This document shows, one piece after another, positions 1 through 8,624 of a DNA stretch of 64,000 bases (within the stretch, counting starts at the first letter, position 1; each line of letters opens with the position of its first letter). The notes under the pieces are model-generated. The model was not told the DNA's origin and did not search any database. It was given only the letters and a program-made list of their open reading frames with translations. The translations under genes were made by a program, and so were the position numbers. The stretch spans positions 295,725 through 359,724 of the forward strand of contig DATAUW010000013.1 of the NCBI GenBank assembly GCA_036268055.1, written 5' to 3'. This DNA is from Verrucomicrobiia bacterium (GTDB lineage: Bacteria > Verrucomicrobiota > Verrucomicrobiia > Limisphaerales > Pedosphaeraceae).

Positions 1-1056
1 CGCTTTACTTATCGCGAAGTTCTGGCGGTTCTACAACGCGCGCCGGTTGGCCCCGTCGAAAAAATGGTTCACGATGCCAATCAGATGGCGCAACGCATCC
101 GCCGCGCCCGCATGAAGGCCGGCTCGTTGGAACTGGATTTTCCTGAAAGCAAGATTCGCCTCGATGAAAGCGGAAAGGTCACCCGCATCGAAAAAATAGA
201 GAATGATATTTCACATCAACTTATCGAGGAATACATGCTCCTCGCTAATGAGGCGGTCGCGGGACGCTTGATGGCGCTGAATCGCCCGGCAGTCTATCGC
301 ATCCACGAACCGCCCGATGACAAACGGCTTCAGGAATATCGCCAGGACGTGCTCAGTCATCACATTGCTTGTGGAAATTTGAGCAACCGGCTCGAAGTCC
401 AAAAACTGTTGCAAAAGCTTTCCACACTGCCTATCGGCCAGGCTTTGAAAATCGGGTTTTTGAAATCGCTCATGCGGGCGCGCTATGCGGTGGAACCACT
501 CGGGCATTACGGTCTCGCGAAAAAGAAATATACGCATTTCACTTCACCGATTCGCCGTTACGCGGACCTGGTGGTGCATCGGGCACTTTTTCAAAAGCCC
601 GGACAGCCGATTGCAAGTCAATCGCTCGCGGAAGTTACGGCGCGCATTTCGGATACTGAGCGCAATTCCGCCGATGCCGAGCGCGACAGCAAAGACGTCA
701 AGTTGTTTGCCTTTTTGAGCAAGCAACTGGAATCCGGCCAGCCGCTGCGTTATCCCGCGCTGGTCACGGACGTCCGCAATTTCGGTTTTTTCGTGGATGT
801 GAGCGGACTGGCCATGAGCGGATTGGTTCCGCTTTCGACCCTGGCGGACGATTTCTTTCAATTCGACACGAACCGGAATCAGTTGGTCGGGCGGCGGACG
901 CGCCGCGTTATCAAGCTCGGAGACCAGGTCGAAGTGCAGGTTGCCAAAGTGGATCGTTTCAAGAAGCAGGTGGATTTCCGGCTCGCGGGAACGGCGAGGG
1001 CTTCGACGGAATCTTTTTCAAAACCGCGCCGGGATAAATTTCAGCGGCGTCGTTAA
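1..1056 (+). CDS. rnr: Ribonuclease R (RNB/S1 exoribonuclease), C-terminal part
   Basis: This is the 3' part of a gene that is already open at base 1; the frame runs without a stop from base 1 to the TAA at 1054-1056. The protein is a 3'-to-5' hydrolytic exoribonuclease that degrades structured RNA. The RNB-domain tail is visible in HFTSPIRRYADLVVHRAL (bases 537-590), the signature that closes the RNB fold in RNase R/RNase II. An S1 RNA-binding domain follows (about bases 745-1000, with the segment ALVTDVRNFGFFVDV), then a short basic tail ending KFQRRR. The ATG at 64 is internal, not a start. RNase R rather than RNase II is preferred because of the basic tail after S1. The next gene is convergent. 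Confidence 0.93.
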   Translation, partial: RFTYREVLAVLQRAPVGPVEKMVHDANQMAQRIRRARMKAGSLELDFPESKIRLDESGKVTRIEKIENDISHQLIEEYMLLANEAVAGRLMALNRPAVYRIHEPPDDKRLQEYRQDVLSHHIACGNLSNRLEVQKLLQKLSTLPIGQALKIGFLKSLMRARYAVEPLGHYGLAKKKYTHFTSPIRRYADLVVHRALFQKPGQPIASQSLAEVTARISDTERNSADAERDSKDVKLFAFLSKQLESGQPLRYPALVTDVRNFGFFVDVSGLAMSGLVPLSTLADDFFQFDTNRNQLVGRRTRRVIKLGDQVEVQVAKVDRFKKQVDFRLAGTARASTESFSKPRRDKFQRRR

Positions 1057-1075
1057 GCCAAAGACCTGTCTGAAG

Positions 1076-1471
1076 TTACATATGAAACACATTCCACTTG
1101 TGCCCATCCGGGTCGGCAAACACAAAGCCATAATAACCTTCACCAAATGCTTCCGGCTTGCCAAATATCCGGCCGCCGGCGTGCTTCACTTCCATGGCCC
1201 ATTGGTCTGCCTCTTCCCGGCTGTCGGCCCAAAGAGTAAAGATGATCTCATTTCCTTTGCTCAAGTCAGCCAGGTTGCCTTTAAGGGCTTGCTTTAAGGA
1301 TTCATTTAAAAAGAAATTGATCACAAACTCATCATCGCCAAACAGAAAACTGGTAAGCTCTGGTGAACGGTCATAACCTCTATTGGGCTTAAATCCCAGT
1401 GTCTCATAAAATTTCCGGGTTATGTTCACATCCTTCACGGCGAAATTGCCCCATATTTTTTTCGGTCTCAT
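1076..1471 (-). CDS. VOC (glyoxalase/bleomycin-resistance fold) protein
   Basis: A 131-residue protein with the pattern of a single vicinal-oxygen-chelate domain. It opens with a typical first strand and helix (WGNFAVKDVNITRKFYETLGF) and closes with GFVFADPDGHKWNVFHM, the usual DPDGHxW segment. VOC proteins act on glyoxals, aromatic diols or antibiotics, or only bind ligands; the sequence here does not say which. In this subgroup (often labelled lactoylglutathione lyase-like or extradiol dioxygenase-like) the canonical metal ligands are not all obvious. It is last in a leftward series after the AlkA-like gene, 59 bases downstream of it, and converges on rnr with a 19-base gap. Family assignment is firm; substrate is unknown. 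Confidence 0.85.
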   Translation of the reverse strand: MRPKKIWGNFAVKDVNITRKFYETLGFKPNRGYDRSPELTSFLFGDDEFVINFFLNESLKQALKGNLADLSKGNEIIFTLWADSREEADQWAMEVKHAGGRIFGKPEAFGEGYYGFVFADPDGHKWNVFHM

Positions 1472-1530
1472 GATCTGGTTTAGTTTATGTTTATGTTAAA
1501 GTCGGGCCAAAAGAATTGAACCACATCCTC

Positions 1531-2136
1531 TCAATCCAGGGAACGCCACAAATACCATGCGGCGAACGAACGATACGGACGCCATTTTTCGCCGTGCTTC
1601 AATAGTTCGGCAGCGCTGGGCAAATCTTTTAGATTGTACGTAACCGCAAAACCCTTGCGCACGCCGTAATCCGTCACCGGCAAAATATCCTGCCGGCCCA
1701 GCTTGAACATCAGCAGCATCTCAACGGTCCACGGGCCAACGCCGCGAATGGTGGTAAGTCGCTCGATGATGGCGGCATCTTCCATCCGTGCAATCGCGCG
1801 CGAGGTGGGAACCACGCCGCCGAGAGTTTTGGCGGCGATGTCTTTGATCGCGGCAATCTTGGCGCGCGACAATCCGGCTCCGCGCAATTTTTCATCGGAG
1901 GTGGCGATCAAATCCTCGGGAGACGGAAAGCGTTTGCCGGGATAAAGCGCTTTCACGCGGCCAAAAATCGTCGCGGCGGCTGTGCCGTTGAGCTGTTGAT
2001 GCGTCACTGAACGCACAAGGGCTTCAAAAGGACTGCGGCGTTTGTCGGGTTTCCACAGGCAGGGGCCGATTTTTTTTATCAGGCGCGCGAGAACCTTGTC
2101 GGCCTGGGAAAGATGTTGGATGGCGGCTTCGCTCAC
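1531..2136 (-). CDS. DNA-3-methyladenine glycosylase II (AlkA-like, HhH-GPD)
   Basis: A 201-residue base-excision repair glycosylase of the helix-hairpin-helix-GPD superfamily, predicted to excise alkylated purines. The HhH motif is residues about 126-145 (LTTIRGVGPWTVEMLLMF), followed by LPVTDYGVRKG with the expected catalytic aspartate at D156. The segment FEALVRSVTHQQLNGTAAATI is the conserved substrate-pocket helix of this family. It lacks the N-terminal domain of E. coli AlkA and so resembles the shorter Mag/AlkA enzymes. No iron-sulfur cysteine cluster is present, which argues against MutY/Nth. It begins 9 bases after the stop of the membrane protein gene upstream on the same strand, so the two are probably co-transcribed. 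Confidence 0.92.
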   Translation of the reverse strand: MSEAAIQHLSQADKVLARLIKKIGPCLWKPDKRRSPFEALVRSVTHQQLNGTAAATIFGRVKALYPGKRFPSPEDLIATSDEKLRGAGLSRAKIAAIKDIAAKTLGGVVPTSRAIARMEDAAIIERLTTIRGVGPWTVEMLLMFKLGRQDILPVTDYGVRKGFAVTYNLKDLPSAAELLKHGEKWRPYRSFAAWYLWRSLD

Positions 2137-2145
2137 GGAAAACTT

Positions 2146-2649
2146 TCAGGGCTTCAAAGTTTTGATCGTTTCCACGCGCGTGATGAGCCACGAGCCGCCA
2201 TCGCTTTTTTTCAAAGTGAATTTAAGTTCCTGCACGATCAAGTCACTCTCAGTGGAGACTTTGGCCTTCAATGTCAGGTCCACCAGCGCCGAGTCATTTC
2301 CCGCGCCCATCTCAATGTTCATGTCCAAAAACTCGGCCTTGAGACCACCGGCAAAACGCTTGGTCAGAGCCGCGGCCTGCATCAGTTCTTCGCGATTGCT
2401 AAAAGTGTGGGATTCGTAACCGGGAATATCCACGACCACTTGCACGTCCCGCGCGAACAATGTTCCGAGCCGTTCCACATTGGCCATGCGGCTGAGGTTG
2501 CCGTCACTCGGCGAAAATGAAGCGAGCCGCGCGACTTTATTAAGGTGATTGCGGACGGCTTGTTGGGGATTGGGAAAGAGAACCGTGTAAAGCCAGAAAC
2601 CGGCGCCGACAGCAATCAGCAGCACCACGAGCGAAAAAACTTTTTTCAT
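2146..2649 (-). CDS. Membrane-anchored NTF2/SnoaL-like hypothetical protein
   Basis: A 167-residue protein with one N-terminal hydrophobic segment (about residues 4-25, VFSLVVLLIAVGAGFWLYTVLF) and a soluble remainder. The spacing of helices and strands (QQAVRNHLNKVARLASF, then VQVVVDIPGYESHTFSNREELMQAA, then a beta-rich end LIVQELKFTLKKSDGGSWLITRVETI) is that of a SnoaL/NTF2-like cone fold. No catalytic residues can be assigned. It lies between lepB (27-base gap) and the AlkA-like gene (9-base gap) on the same strand and is probably expressed with them. The N-terminus could be an uncleaved signal anchor exposing the domain outside the cytoplasmic membrane. Function unknown. Confidence 0.8.
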   Translation of the reverse strand: MKKVFSLVVLLIAVGAGFWLYTVLFPNPQQAVRNHLNKVARLASFSPSDGNLSRMANVERLGTLFARDVQVVVDIPGYESHTFSNREELMQAAALTKRFAGGLKAEFLDMNIEMGAGNDSALVDLTLKAKVSTESDLIVQELKFTLKKSDGGSWLITRVETIKTLKP

Positions 2650-2676
2650 AGCAAAGCTGCCGCGGCAATCCCCAAT

Positions 2677-3237
2677 TTATGTTGCTCCTGGCAACAGAAT
2701 TTTCCCAATGATGCGTTCACGTTGCGCAGCGCCTTTTTCGTGGTACTCGAAGGGCATGGAACGATTATCGCCGACGACGTAATATTCCCGGGGGCCAAGC
2801 TGCTTAGGCGGCGACTCCCAATCGGTGCTCGGAAATTTGAGATACGGTTCATCAAGTGGCTTGCCATTAATGTAGATAGTGCCGCCGGAAAAAGCAATGG
2901 ATTCACCCGGCATCCCGACGATGCGCTTCACATACATGACGTGATTTCCCGAAAAACGGATGCCCACGACATCGCCCCGCTTTGGCTCGCTGCGAAGATA
3001 GGCAAGGCGATTGATGAAGTTGATCTGGCCGTTGCGATAGGTCGGATACATGCTCGGGCCGGTGATGCGGACCGGGTAGAGCACGAAGCTGAAAATTAAA
3101 AATGCCACCAGCGCGAAACCAATCAATAGGCCCAGCCTTATCAAGGTCCGGTCCGGGCGCCGGCCGATAACGATGGCCAGCAGCCACCCTGAAATTCCCC
3201 TCGTGTTTGTTTCGCCTGCCATAGTAGCCTGACTCAA
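2677..3237 (-). CDS. lepB: Signal peptidase I
   Basis: A 186-residue type I signal peptidase that removes signal peptides from exported proteins at the outer face of the inner membrane. There is one membrane segment at about residues 33-53. The Ser-Lys dyad is clear: S62 in GPSMYPT and K104 in MYVKRIVGMPGES. The later boxes GDNRSMPFEYH (box E) and the YYVVGDN strand are also present. It is short and has one transmembrane helix, like Gram-positive SipS, rather than the longer two-helix E. coli LepB. Start is the ATG at 3237; the ORF opening at 3289 is in another frame. It heads a leftward group and is divergent from the rhomboid protease gene. Confidence 0.95.
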   Translation of the reverse strand: MSQATMAGETNTRGISGWLLAIVIGRRPDRTLIRLGLLIGFALVAFLIFSFVLYPVRITGPSMYPTYRNGQINFINRLAYLRSEPKRGDVVGIRFSGNHVMYVKRIVGMPGESIAFSGGTIYINGKPLDEPYLKFPSTDWESPPKQLGPREYYVVGDNRSMPFEYHEKGAAQRERIIGKILLPGAT

Positions 3238-3301
3238 TGCCAGCGCCTAAGATAGCTAACCGTGAATCCCGCCAAAAGCAAGCCGCCATATAAGTAATAT
3301 G

Positions 3302-3315
3302 TCAGTTTGAACTGA
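3302..3315. promoter_or_regulatory. Small palindrome in the lepB/rhomboid divergent region
   Basis: TCAGTT and AACTGA form a 6-base inverted repeat around a TG centre, in the 143-base region between the two divergent genes. It could be an operator or part of overlapping promoters. No convincing -35/-10 pair could be assigned with it, so this is only a positional candidate. Confidence 0.25.
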
Positions 3316-3380
3316 TACATTTCCCGCCGGAAAGTGTTTATTGTTTCGCCGGATTCAATTTGCGTTTAGTGTGAGCCGAT

Positions 3381-4328
3381 ATGCGAATGATCGGTCATGT
3401 GGACGGGGAAGCGAAGGCGCGCACGTTCAGCGATTACCTGTACGCGCAGGGAATCGAGAATCAAATCGAAGCGGAAAAAGAAAATTCGTGGTCCGTGTGG
3501 ATCCACGCCGAGGAGCAACTGGCCCAGTCTCGCGAATTATTGCAGCGGTTCACCGAACAACCTTCCGACCCAGTCTTCCAGACGGTTGCCCGCGGCGCGA
3601 AGGGTTTGCGCGATCAGAAACAGAAGGAGCAAGCCGCGTGGGAAAAGCGTCTCAAACAGCGCCGGGATCTTTTTCGTCCCATGGCGGCTTACGGATTTGG
3701 CCCGGTGACGTTCATTCTTATCGTCATGTGCGTGATCGTGATGATTGCCAGTTATACTCGCGGCAGTTTTGTTTTGAATGCGCTGACGATCAGTGAACAG
3801 GACATCGTTGATGCCCACGTCATTGGGATTTGGGCGGCGCTCCACGAACGGCTTCAATTAATCACGGTGGTGCTGCCGGAAATCCGGCATGGACAAATCT
3901 GGCGATTGGTCACACCGATTTTTATTCACTTCGGCATCCTGCACATTTTTTTCAACATGCTTTGGCTGCGCGATCTGGGCAGCATGGTCGAAGGGCGGCA
4001 AAGCAGTTTGGTATTGGTGGCGCTGGTTTTGGGGATCGCGATTCTTTCCAATCTTGCGCAATACTTCGTCAGCGGAATCGGATTTGGCGGGATGTCGGGG
4101 GTCGTTTACGGACTGCTCGGGTATATTTGGATAAGAGGAAAATTGGACCCCGGTTCGGGACTTTTTTTGCATCCAAGCACGGTGACCTTGATGCTGATTT
4201 GGTTTGTGGCTTGTTACACCGGACTGCTTGGCTCGGTTGCCAATACCTGCCATGCGGCTGGTCTGCTGGCCGGGATGGCGTGGGGTTATCTATCGAGTCT
4301 GCGCCATAACCCGGGCGGGCGGCGCTGA
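3381..4328 (+). CDS. GlpG-like rhomboid intramembrane serine protease
   Basis: A 315-residue rhomboid protease that cleaves transmembrane helices inside the inner membrane. The cytoplasmic N-terminal domain (residues about 1-60, MRMIGHVDGEAKARTFSDYL) matches the GlpG N-domain layout, followed by six or so hydrophobic segments from about residue 105. The dyad is S239 in GFGGMSGVVYGLLGYIW and H291 in NTCHAAGLLAGMAWG. FGILHIFFNMLWLRDLGSMVE is the L1/TM2 signature containing the conserved His and Asn. Length and domain order fit E. coli GlpG closely, although no glp genes are nearby. Substrates cannot be inferred. The gene appears monocistronic. Confidence 0.93.
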   Translation: MRMIGHVDGEAKARTFSDYLYAQGIENQIEAEKENSWSVWIHAEEQLAQSRELLQRFTEQPSDPVFQTVARGAKGLRDQKQKEQAAWEKRLKQRRDLFRPMAAYGFGPVTFILIVMCVIVMIASYTRGSFVLNALTISEQDIVDAHVIGIWAALHERLQLITVVLPEIRHGQIWRLVTPIFIHFGILHIFFNMLWLRDLGSMVEGRQSSLVLVALVLGIAILSNLAQYFVSGIGFGGMSGVVYGLLGYIWIRGKLDPGSGLFLHPSTVTLMLIWFVACYTGLLGSVANTCHAAGLLAGMAWGYLSSLRHNPGGRR

Positions 4329-4773
4329 TCTTTGGCGGCCAAGGAACTGGCTCAGAACGAGACAGTCACTGGAAACATTTTGAGGCAGACGGCGGACTTT
4401 AATTGAGCGATGGTTGCCATCAGCCGCGGCAACAGATTGCCACGGACACCATCGGCCCGCTTTGGCCTGCGCGCCAAATTGCCTTAGCGGCTGGAATCGC
4501 GGTTCACCAACTGGTTAAGCCAGTGGAAAGCCGGTTGCTTGGATTGCTTCCAATCATTCGCCGGGGCATGGACTTGCATACGCAAGGTCTGACCGGGAGT
4601 GACGGTGTTAACTTGCCAGAGTTCGCGCCAGTTGCGCAACGGATGGAGTGGTTCAGGACTAATTTTCATAATTTTTCAGATGAAATGCGGCTTGTCCTTC
4701 GGACGTTCGCCCCGCGGCCCTCGTCGCATTACCTGTCCTCATGAAACCATTTTTTGTGCCACGCCTTTGTAGG
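4329..4773. other. Intergenic region, 445 bases, no supported gene
   Basis: Lies between the convergent rhomboid and response-regulator genes. Short open frames exist on both strands (4403-4744 plus; 4484-4669 minus) but neither has a recognisable domain. The minus frame is gene-like in composition and might be a relic, but I cannot support it. No repeat, tRNA or strong terminator hairpin was seen. Confidence 0.5.
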
Positions 4774-5406
4774 CTATTTGCGCAAATATTTTACCACTGC
4801 GTCCGTCCGGGAATGGACCTGAAGCTTGCTGTAAATATTCTTCAAATGCTTGCGCACCGTATCAATGCTGATGGAAAGCCGGTCGGCGATTTCCTTGTAA
4901 AGGCAGCCTTGTGATAGATGGTGCAACACCTCTTCTTCACGTTTGGAAAGCGTTGCCATCTCGTCCATTGGCGACAGTTGGTGAAAATGTTTTACCACCT
5001 TCCGCGCGATGTGGCTCGACATCGGCGAGCCGCCGGTATGCACCTCGCGGATGGCTTCGAGGACTTTTTCCGGCGGCGTGCTTTTTACCATATAACCGCA
5101 GGCGCCGGCCACGAGCGCTTCAAAAACCTGGTCACTGTCCTCGTACACTGTAAACATTAAGACCAGTATGCCCGGTTGCAGCGCCTTCAATTTTCCCATG
5201 CACTGGATTCCATTCATCGCGGGCAGGTTGATGTCCATGAGCACCACCGAAGGCTGGCGGTCGGGGATTTCTTTCAAGGCTTCCTCGGCCGACCCGTAGG
5301 CGCCGAGGCAGGCGAATCCCGGCGCGTCCTGCAAATAGTTGAACACGCTTTCACGCAGCTCCGTATCGTCCTCGACGACGCAGACCGTTATGTTGGTTTC
5401 GCTCAT
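4774..5406 (-). CDS. NarL/FixJ-family response regulator
   Basis: A 210-residue two-component response regulator. The receiver domain (about residues 5-125) has the acidic pair EDD near residue 12, phospho-acceptor D58 in VVLMDINLPAMNG, the threonine in MFTVYEDSD and K108 in GYMVKST. The C-terminal LuxR-type HTH (about residues 147-208) reads LSKREEEVLHHLSQG...YKEIADRLSISIDTVRKHLKNIYSKL. It probably dimerises on phosphorylation and activates or represses promoters outside this window. It lies 77 bases downstream of the propeller histidine kinase on the same strand, so the pair almost certainly forms one signalling system. Confidence 0.95.
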   Translation of the reverse strand: MSETNITVCVVEDDTELRESVFNYLQDAPGFACLGAYGSAEEALKEIPDRQPSVVLMDINLPAMNGIQCMGKLKALQPGILVLMFTVYEDSDQVFEALVAGACGYMVKSTPPEKVLEAIREVHTGGSPMSSHIARKVVKHFHQLSPMDEMATLSKREEEVLHHLSQGCLYKEIADRLSISIDTVRKHLKNIYSKLQVHSRTDAVVKYLRK

Positions 5407-5483
5407 TGCCCATTGAAATTAATTAACTGCGCCCCGGCACGCAACTACATGGATTGGGGACAAGCTGGCGATTTGTTTTCGTT

Positions 5484-8400
5484 TCACGATTCCACCCCGC
5501 CTTTCAGATAGACGGTAAAGGTGATCTTCGTCCCCCGCCCTGCTCCGCTTTCGACCGCGCAACGTCCACCAATGGAATTCAATCGGTGCTCCATGTTGGT
5601 CAAGCCATTGCCGATGCGGGCAGTTCGTTCGGCCGTTGCCTGGCGGTCAAATCCGCGCCCATTATCCAAAATGGTCACCTCAAAAACTTCAGGCTGAACG
5701 GAGATTTTTACGGCAACGGTTGACGCGCCGGAATGCTTGAGAATGTTGTTCATAGCTTCCTTCGCCGCCAAAAGAATATTGTGGCGTACGTCAGTTCCGA
5801 GGCGGCATGGTGGCAGTTCATCGGGAATGTCGAACTGGCAAAGTATCGGGCTGTTGTCAAAAAACTCGGTGGCATTGCGGCAAAGATACGTGGCGAGATG
5901 TTCCAGCGAATCGTTCGCCGGATTCACGGCCCACACGATTTCATCCAGGGCGCGGATCACGTCACGGGCGGTTTGCGACATTTTATCAATCTGCGGACCT
6001 GCTTCTTCTGGCAAAGCCAGTTTGCGTTTGGCCACGGCGCCCAGAAAAGAAATCTTGGTGAGCTTCGCGCCAATCTCATCGTGCATATCGCGCGCAATGC
6101 GGATACGTTCCTCCTCAATGGCGTGCTGCTTCTCCAGGCGTTGCACTTCGCGCTGCAAATTCCGCCGGGTAATTTGTTGCACCGTGCCGCCCGCCGCCGC
6201 AATCGCGAGAAACACGATGGCGCCCTTGAACCACCACGTTTGCCAAAAATGTGGCAGTAAAATAATAGCCACCGCCGCGCCGGTTTTGTTCCATACACCG
6301 TCATTGTTGCACGCCACCACGTCGAACTGATAAGTGCCCGGCGCAAGATTGTTATAATACGCAACGCGCCGCGTCACTTCAGTCCAGTCTGAATCAACTC
6401 CTTCCAGTTTGTATTTGAAAAGATTTTTCTCCGGCGCTTGCAGGCTGAGCGCCGTGTAATGGAATTCCAAGTCGCCGTGTCCCGGGGGAATTTGCAACTT
6501 CTGTGGTGATATCCGCGCATGCCGGTTCGCCGCCCGCACTGCGAAGGAATGTTTGTCGGCAATCACTTCTTCGATCAAGACCGCGGGAGGTTTGTCGTTG
6601 ACCGTCAGGTCTTGGCTGGGGTCAGTGACCGTCAGCCCCTTTGCGGTGGCAAACCACAGACGGCCATCACGCCCTTTCCAACCAGACGGCTTCGCGATGC
6701 CGTTGCATTGTGCCGTCTCCATGCCGTCAGCTTTGTCGTAGGCGATGCAGGTGATGGGAGTTCCGTTTTTGCCGCACGCTTCGAGGTTTTGTTTGCTTAC
6801 GCGATAGATTCCCCGGGAACAACTGATCCACAACCAACCGTGGTCGTCCTCGAGAATTTCAAACATCTCATCGCTGAACATTCCTTGCTTCGTAGTGTAA
6901 GTTGTAAGCTGGCCGTCTCGATATCGGCTCAAGCCCCTGCCGCCGGTGCCAATCCACAGATTATTTTCCGCGTCCTCGTAGAGTGAAATGATCGTTCGGT
7001 GCGACAGGTTTTGCTGCGCCGTCCAATTAACGAATTGGCCGTTCGTGCAATAATACAATCCATCGTTCGCGCCAACCCACAAAGTTCCGCTGTGATCTTC
7101 AAGGATGCAGCGAATGACATTTGTCTCCATCAGGCGTTCGTTCTTATTCCAAAGAATCAGTCCCGGGCTCGCGCCGAACCAAAGATCTCCCTCGCGGTCG
7201 CGATAGATCACACGCACGACGCGATCCATCAGCGCCTGTTCCTGGCTCCAGACGCGAGAGAACTCGCCGTCCGCCAGTCGAAAGGTCCCGCCCTCGTAAT
7301 CCGTGCCGATCAAAAGACTGCCGTCGCGGTCTTCGTAAAGCGCAAGAATCAAATTGGACGTCAACCCATTCGAGTCGCCATTTTCCGAGGTGTGATTGAT
7401 GATTTTATCGCCCTGCAGTTGTGACAATCCCCCGCCCCACGTGCTGATCCACACATTGCCTTTTTTATCTTCCAGCACGGACATGATATTATTATGCGCC
7501 AGACCCTGCTGGCGGGTGTAAGTAGTGAAACGCTTGATGCGTAATTGCTGCAACCCGTCGCGCGCGCCGATCCACATATCCCCCTCCGCATCCTCGGTGA
7601 TGGCATTGACTTGATCGTAAAAACTTCCCTGGCTGTCCTTCTCCACAATGAATTTCCCATTCACCCATCGGCTCAACCCGCCGTAGGTTCCCACCCATAA
7701 TTGCCCGCGGCGATCTTCAAAAAGCGTGGTGATATAATTATCCGCCAGCCCGTCCTTTTTTTGGTAGAGCGTCAATTCACCATTCTTCAGGCAATACAAA
7801 CCTTCCGATAATCCCACCCACAAATTGCTCTGGCTGTCCTGAAAAATCACACGCACGGATTTATCAGCAAAACTATTTTCCATCGCGATGACGCCCTTGC
7901 GCCACACGTTCACTCCCCCGGCCGTGCCGATCATGACGCCGCCGTCCACTTCACAAAGCGAGCGCACCACATTGGTGCATAGCCCGTCCTTTTGCGTGAA
8001 GTGCGACCAGTTTCCATTTTGCCAGCGGAACAAACCGTCGAGAGTGCCGACCCAAAGCGAGCCGTCGTGCGTCTGCAAAATAGTGCGCACGGTATTGCCG
8101 CGCGTCTCGTTGCTTGGCCCGAAAAAAGTGAAAATGCCGTCGCGAAAAACCGTCAAGCCGCCGCCCGAAGTGCCGATCCACAGCGAGCCGTCACTGCTCT
8201 CGCATAACGCGGAAATGGAAGAGCTTTTCAGGCCGGGAGTATTTTGCGGATTGAAGACAGTAAACTGCGCGCCGTCGAATCGAGACAAACCTTTTAATGT
8301 GCCGACCCACAAATAGCCGTCGCGGGTTTGCGTCAAGGCTTGCACGGCATTTTGCGGCAGGCCTTCTTCCATCAGCCACGCGCGCGAACTGTATTGGACA

Positions 8401-8540
8401 TTCGTGTTGGTTGATTCCTCACCCTGCGCCGAATGGGAAAACAGCGCCAGTATGACGATGGCCGCCAGCCAAAGGATGGAAGCCAGCCGACGCGCTCGGG
8501 AAAACAAATCATTGCCGACAAACCTCATGCCGTCATTCAT
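5484..8540 (-). CDS. Beta-propeller sensor histidine kinase (NarL-type partner)
   Basis: A 1018-residue membrane sensor kinase. A signal/anchor segment lies at about residues 19-40. Roughly 14 propeller repeats (two-component regulator propeller type, recurring motifs such as DGYLWVGTLKGLSRFDG and GSLWIGTSGGGL) fill residues about 50-640 and should form a periplasmic ligand-sensing double propeller. A Y_Y_Y domain follows (KYKLEGVDSDWTEV...LAPGTYQFDVVACNNDG), then a transmembrane helix (about 755-775). The cytoplasmic HisKA_3 domain has the phospho-acceptor H820 in IARDMHDEIGAKL, and the ATPase domain has the N-box AKEAMNNILKHS and the G-boxes DNGRGFD and GNGLTNMEHRL. Unlike the hybrid regulators of Bacteroides, the regulator is a separate protein, encoded just downstream. 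Confidence 0.95.
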   Translation of the reverse strand: MNDGMRFVGNDLFSRARRLASILWLAAIVILALFSHSAQGEESTNTNVQYSSRAWLMEEGLPQNAVQALTQTRDGYLWVGTLKGLSRFDGAQFTVFNPQNTPGLKSSSISALCESSDGSLWIGTSGGGLTVFRDGIFTFFGPSNETRGNTVRTILQTHDGSLWVGTLDGLFRWQNGNWSHFTQKDGLCTNVVRSLCEVDGGVMIGTAGGVNVWRKGVIAMENSFADKSVRVIFQDSQSNLWVGLSEGLYCLKNGELTLYQKKDGLADNYITTLFEDRRGQLWVGTYGGLSRWVNGKFIVEKDSQGSFYDQVNAITEDAEGDMWIGARDGLQQLRIKRFTTYTRQQGLAHNNIMSVLEDKKGNVWISTWGGGLSQLQGDKIINHTSENGDSNGLTSNLILALYEDRDGSLLIGTDYEGGTFRLADGEFSRVWSQEQALMDRVVRVIYRDREGDLWFGASPGLILWNKNERLMETNVIRCILEDHSGTLWVGANDGLYYCTNGQFVNWTAQQNLSHRTIISLYEDAENNLWIGTGGRGLSRYRDGQLTTYTTKQGMFSDEMFEILEDDHGWLWISCSRGIYRVSKQNLEACGKNGTPITCIAYDKADGMETAQCNGIAKPSGWKGRDGRLWFATAKGLTVTDPSQDLTVNDKPPAVLIEEVIADKHSFAVRAANRHARISPQKLQIPPGHGDLEFHYTALSLQAPEKNLFKYKLEGVDSDWTEVTRRVAYYNNLAPGTYQFDVVACNNDGVWNKTGAAVAIILLPHFWQTWWFKGAIVFLAIAAAGGTVQQITRRNLQREVQRLEKQHAIEEERIRIARDMHDEIGAKLTKISFLGAVAKRKLALPEEAGPQIDKMSQTARDVIRALDEIVWAVNPANDSLEHLATYLCRNATEFFDNSPILCQFDIPDELPPCRLGTDVRHNILLAAKEAMNNILKHSGASTVAVKISVQPEVFEVTILDNGRGFDRQATAERTARIGNGLTNMEHRLNSIGGRCAVESGAGRGTKITFTVYLKGGVES

Positions 8541-8624
8541 CTAACCATTTTCGCGAGCGATAGGAAGCGGGAATTTTCCTTTGCCTTTGACCGCGCCGCA
8601 GGTTCTCAAATATTCTACCGACGA

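Noticed and set aside
4403..4744. 113-codon plus-strand frame and a 61-codon minus-strand frame in the 4.3-4.8 kb gap
   Set aside because: Neither has a recognisable domain or convincing start. Possibly a gene relic, but not supportable.
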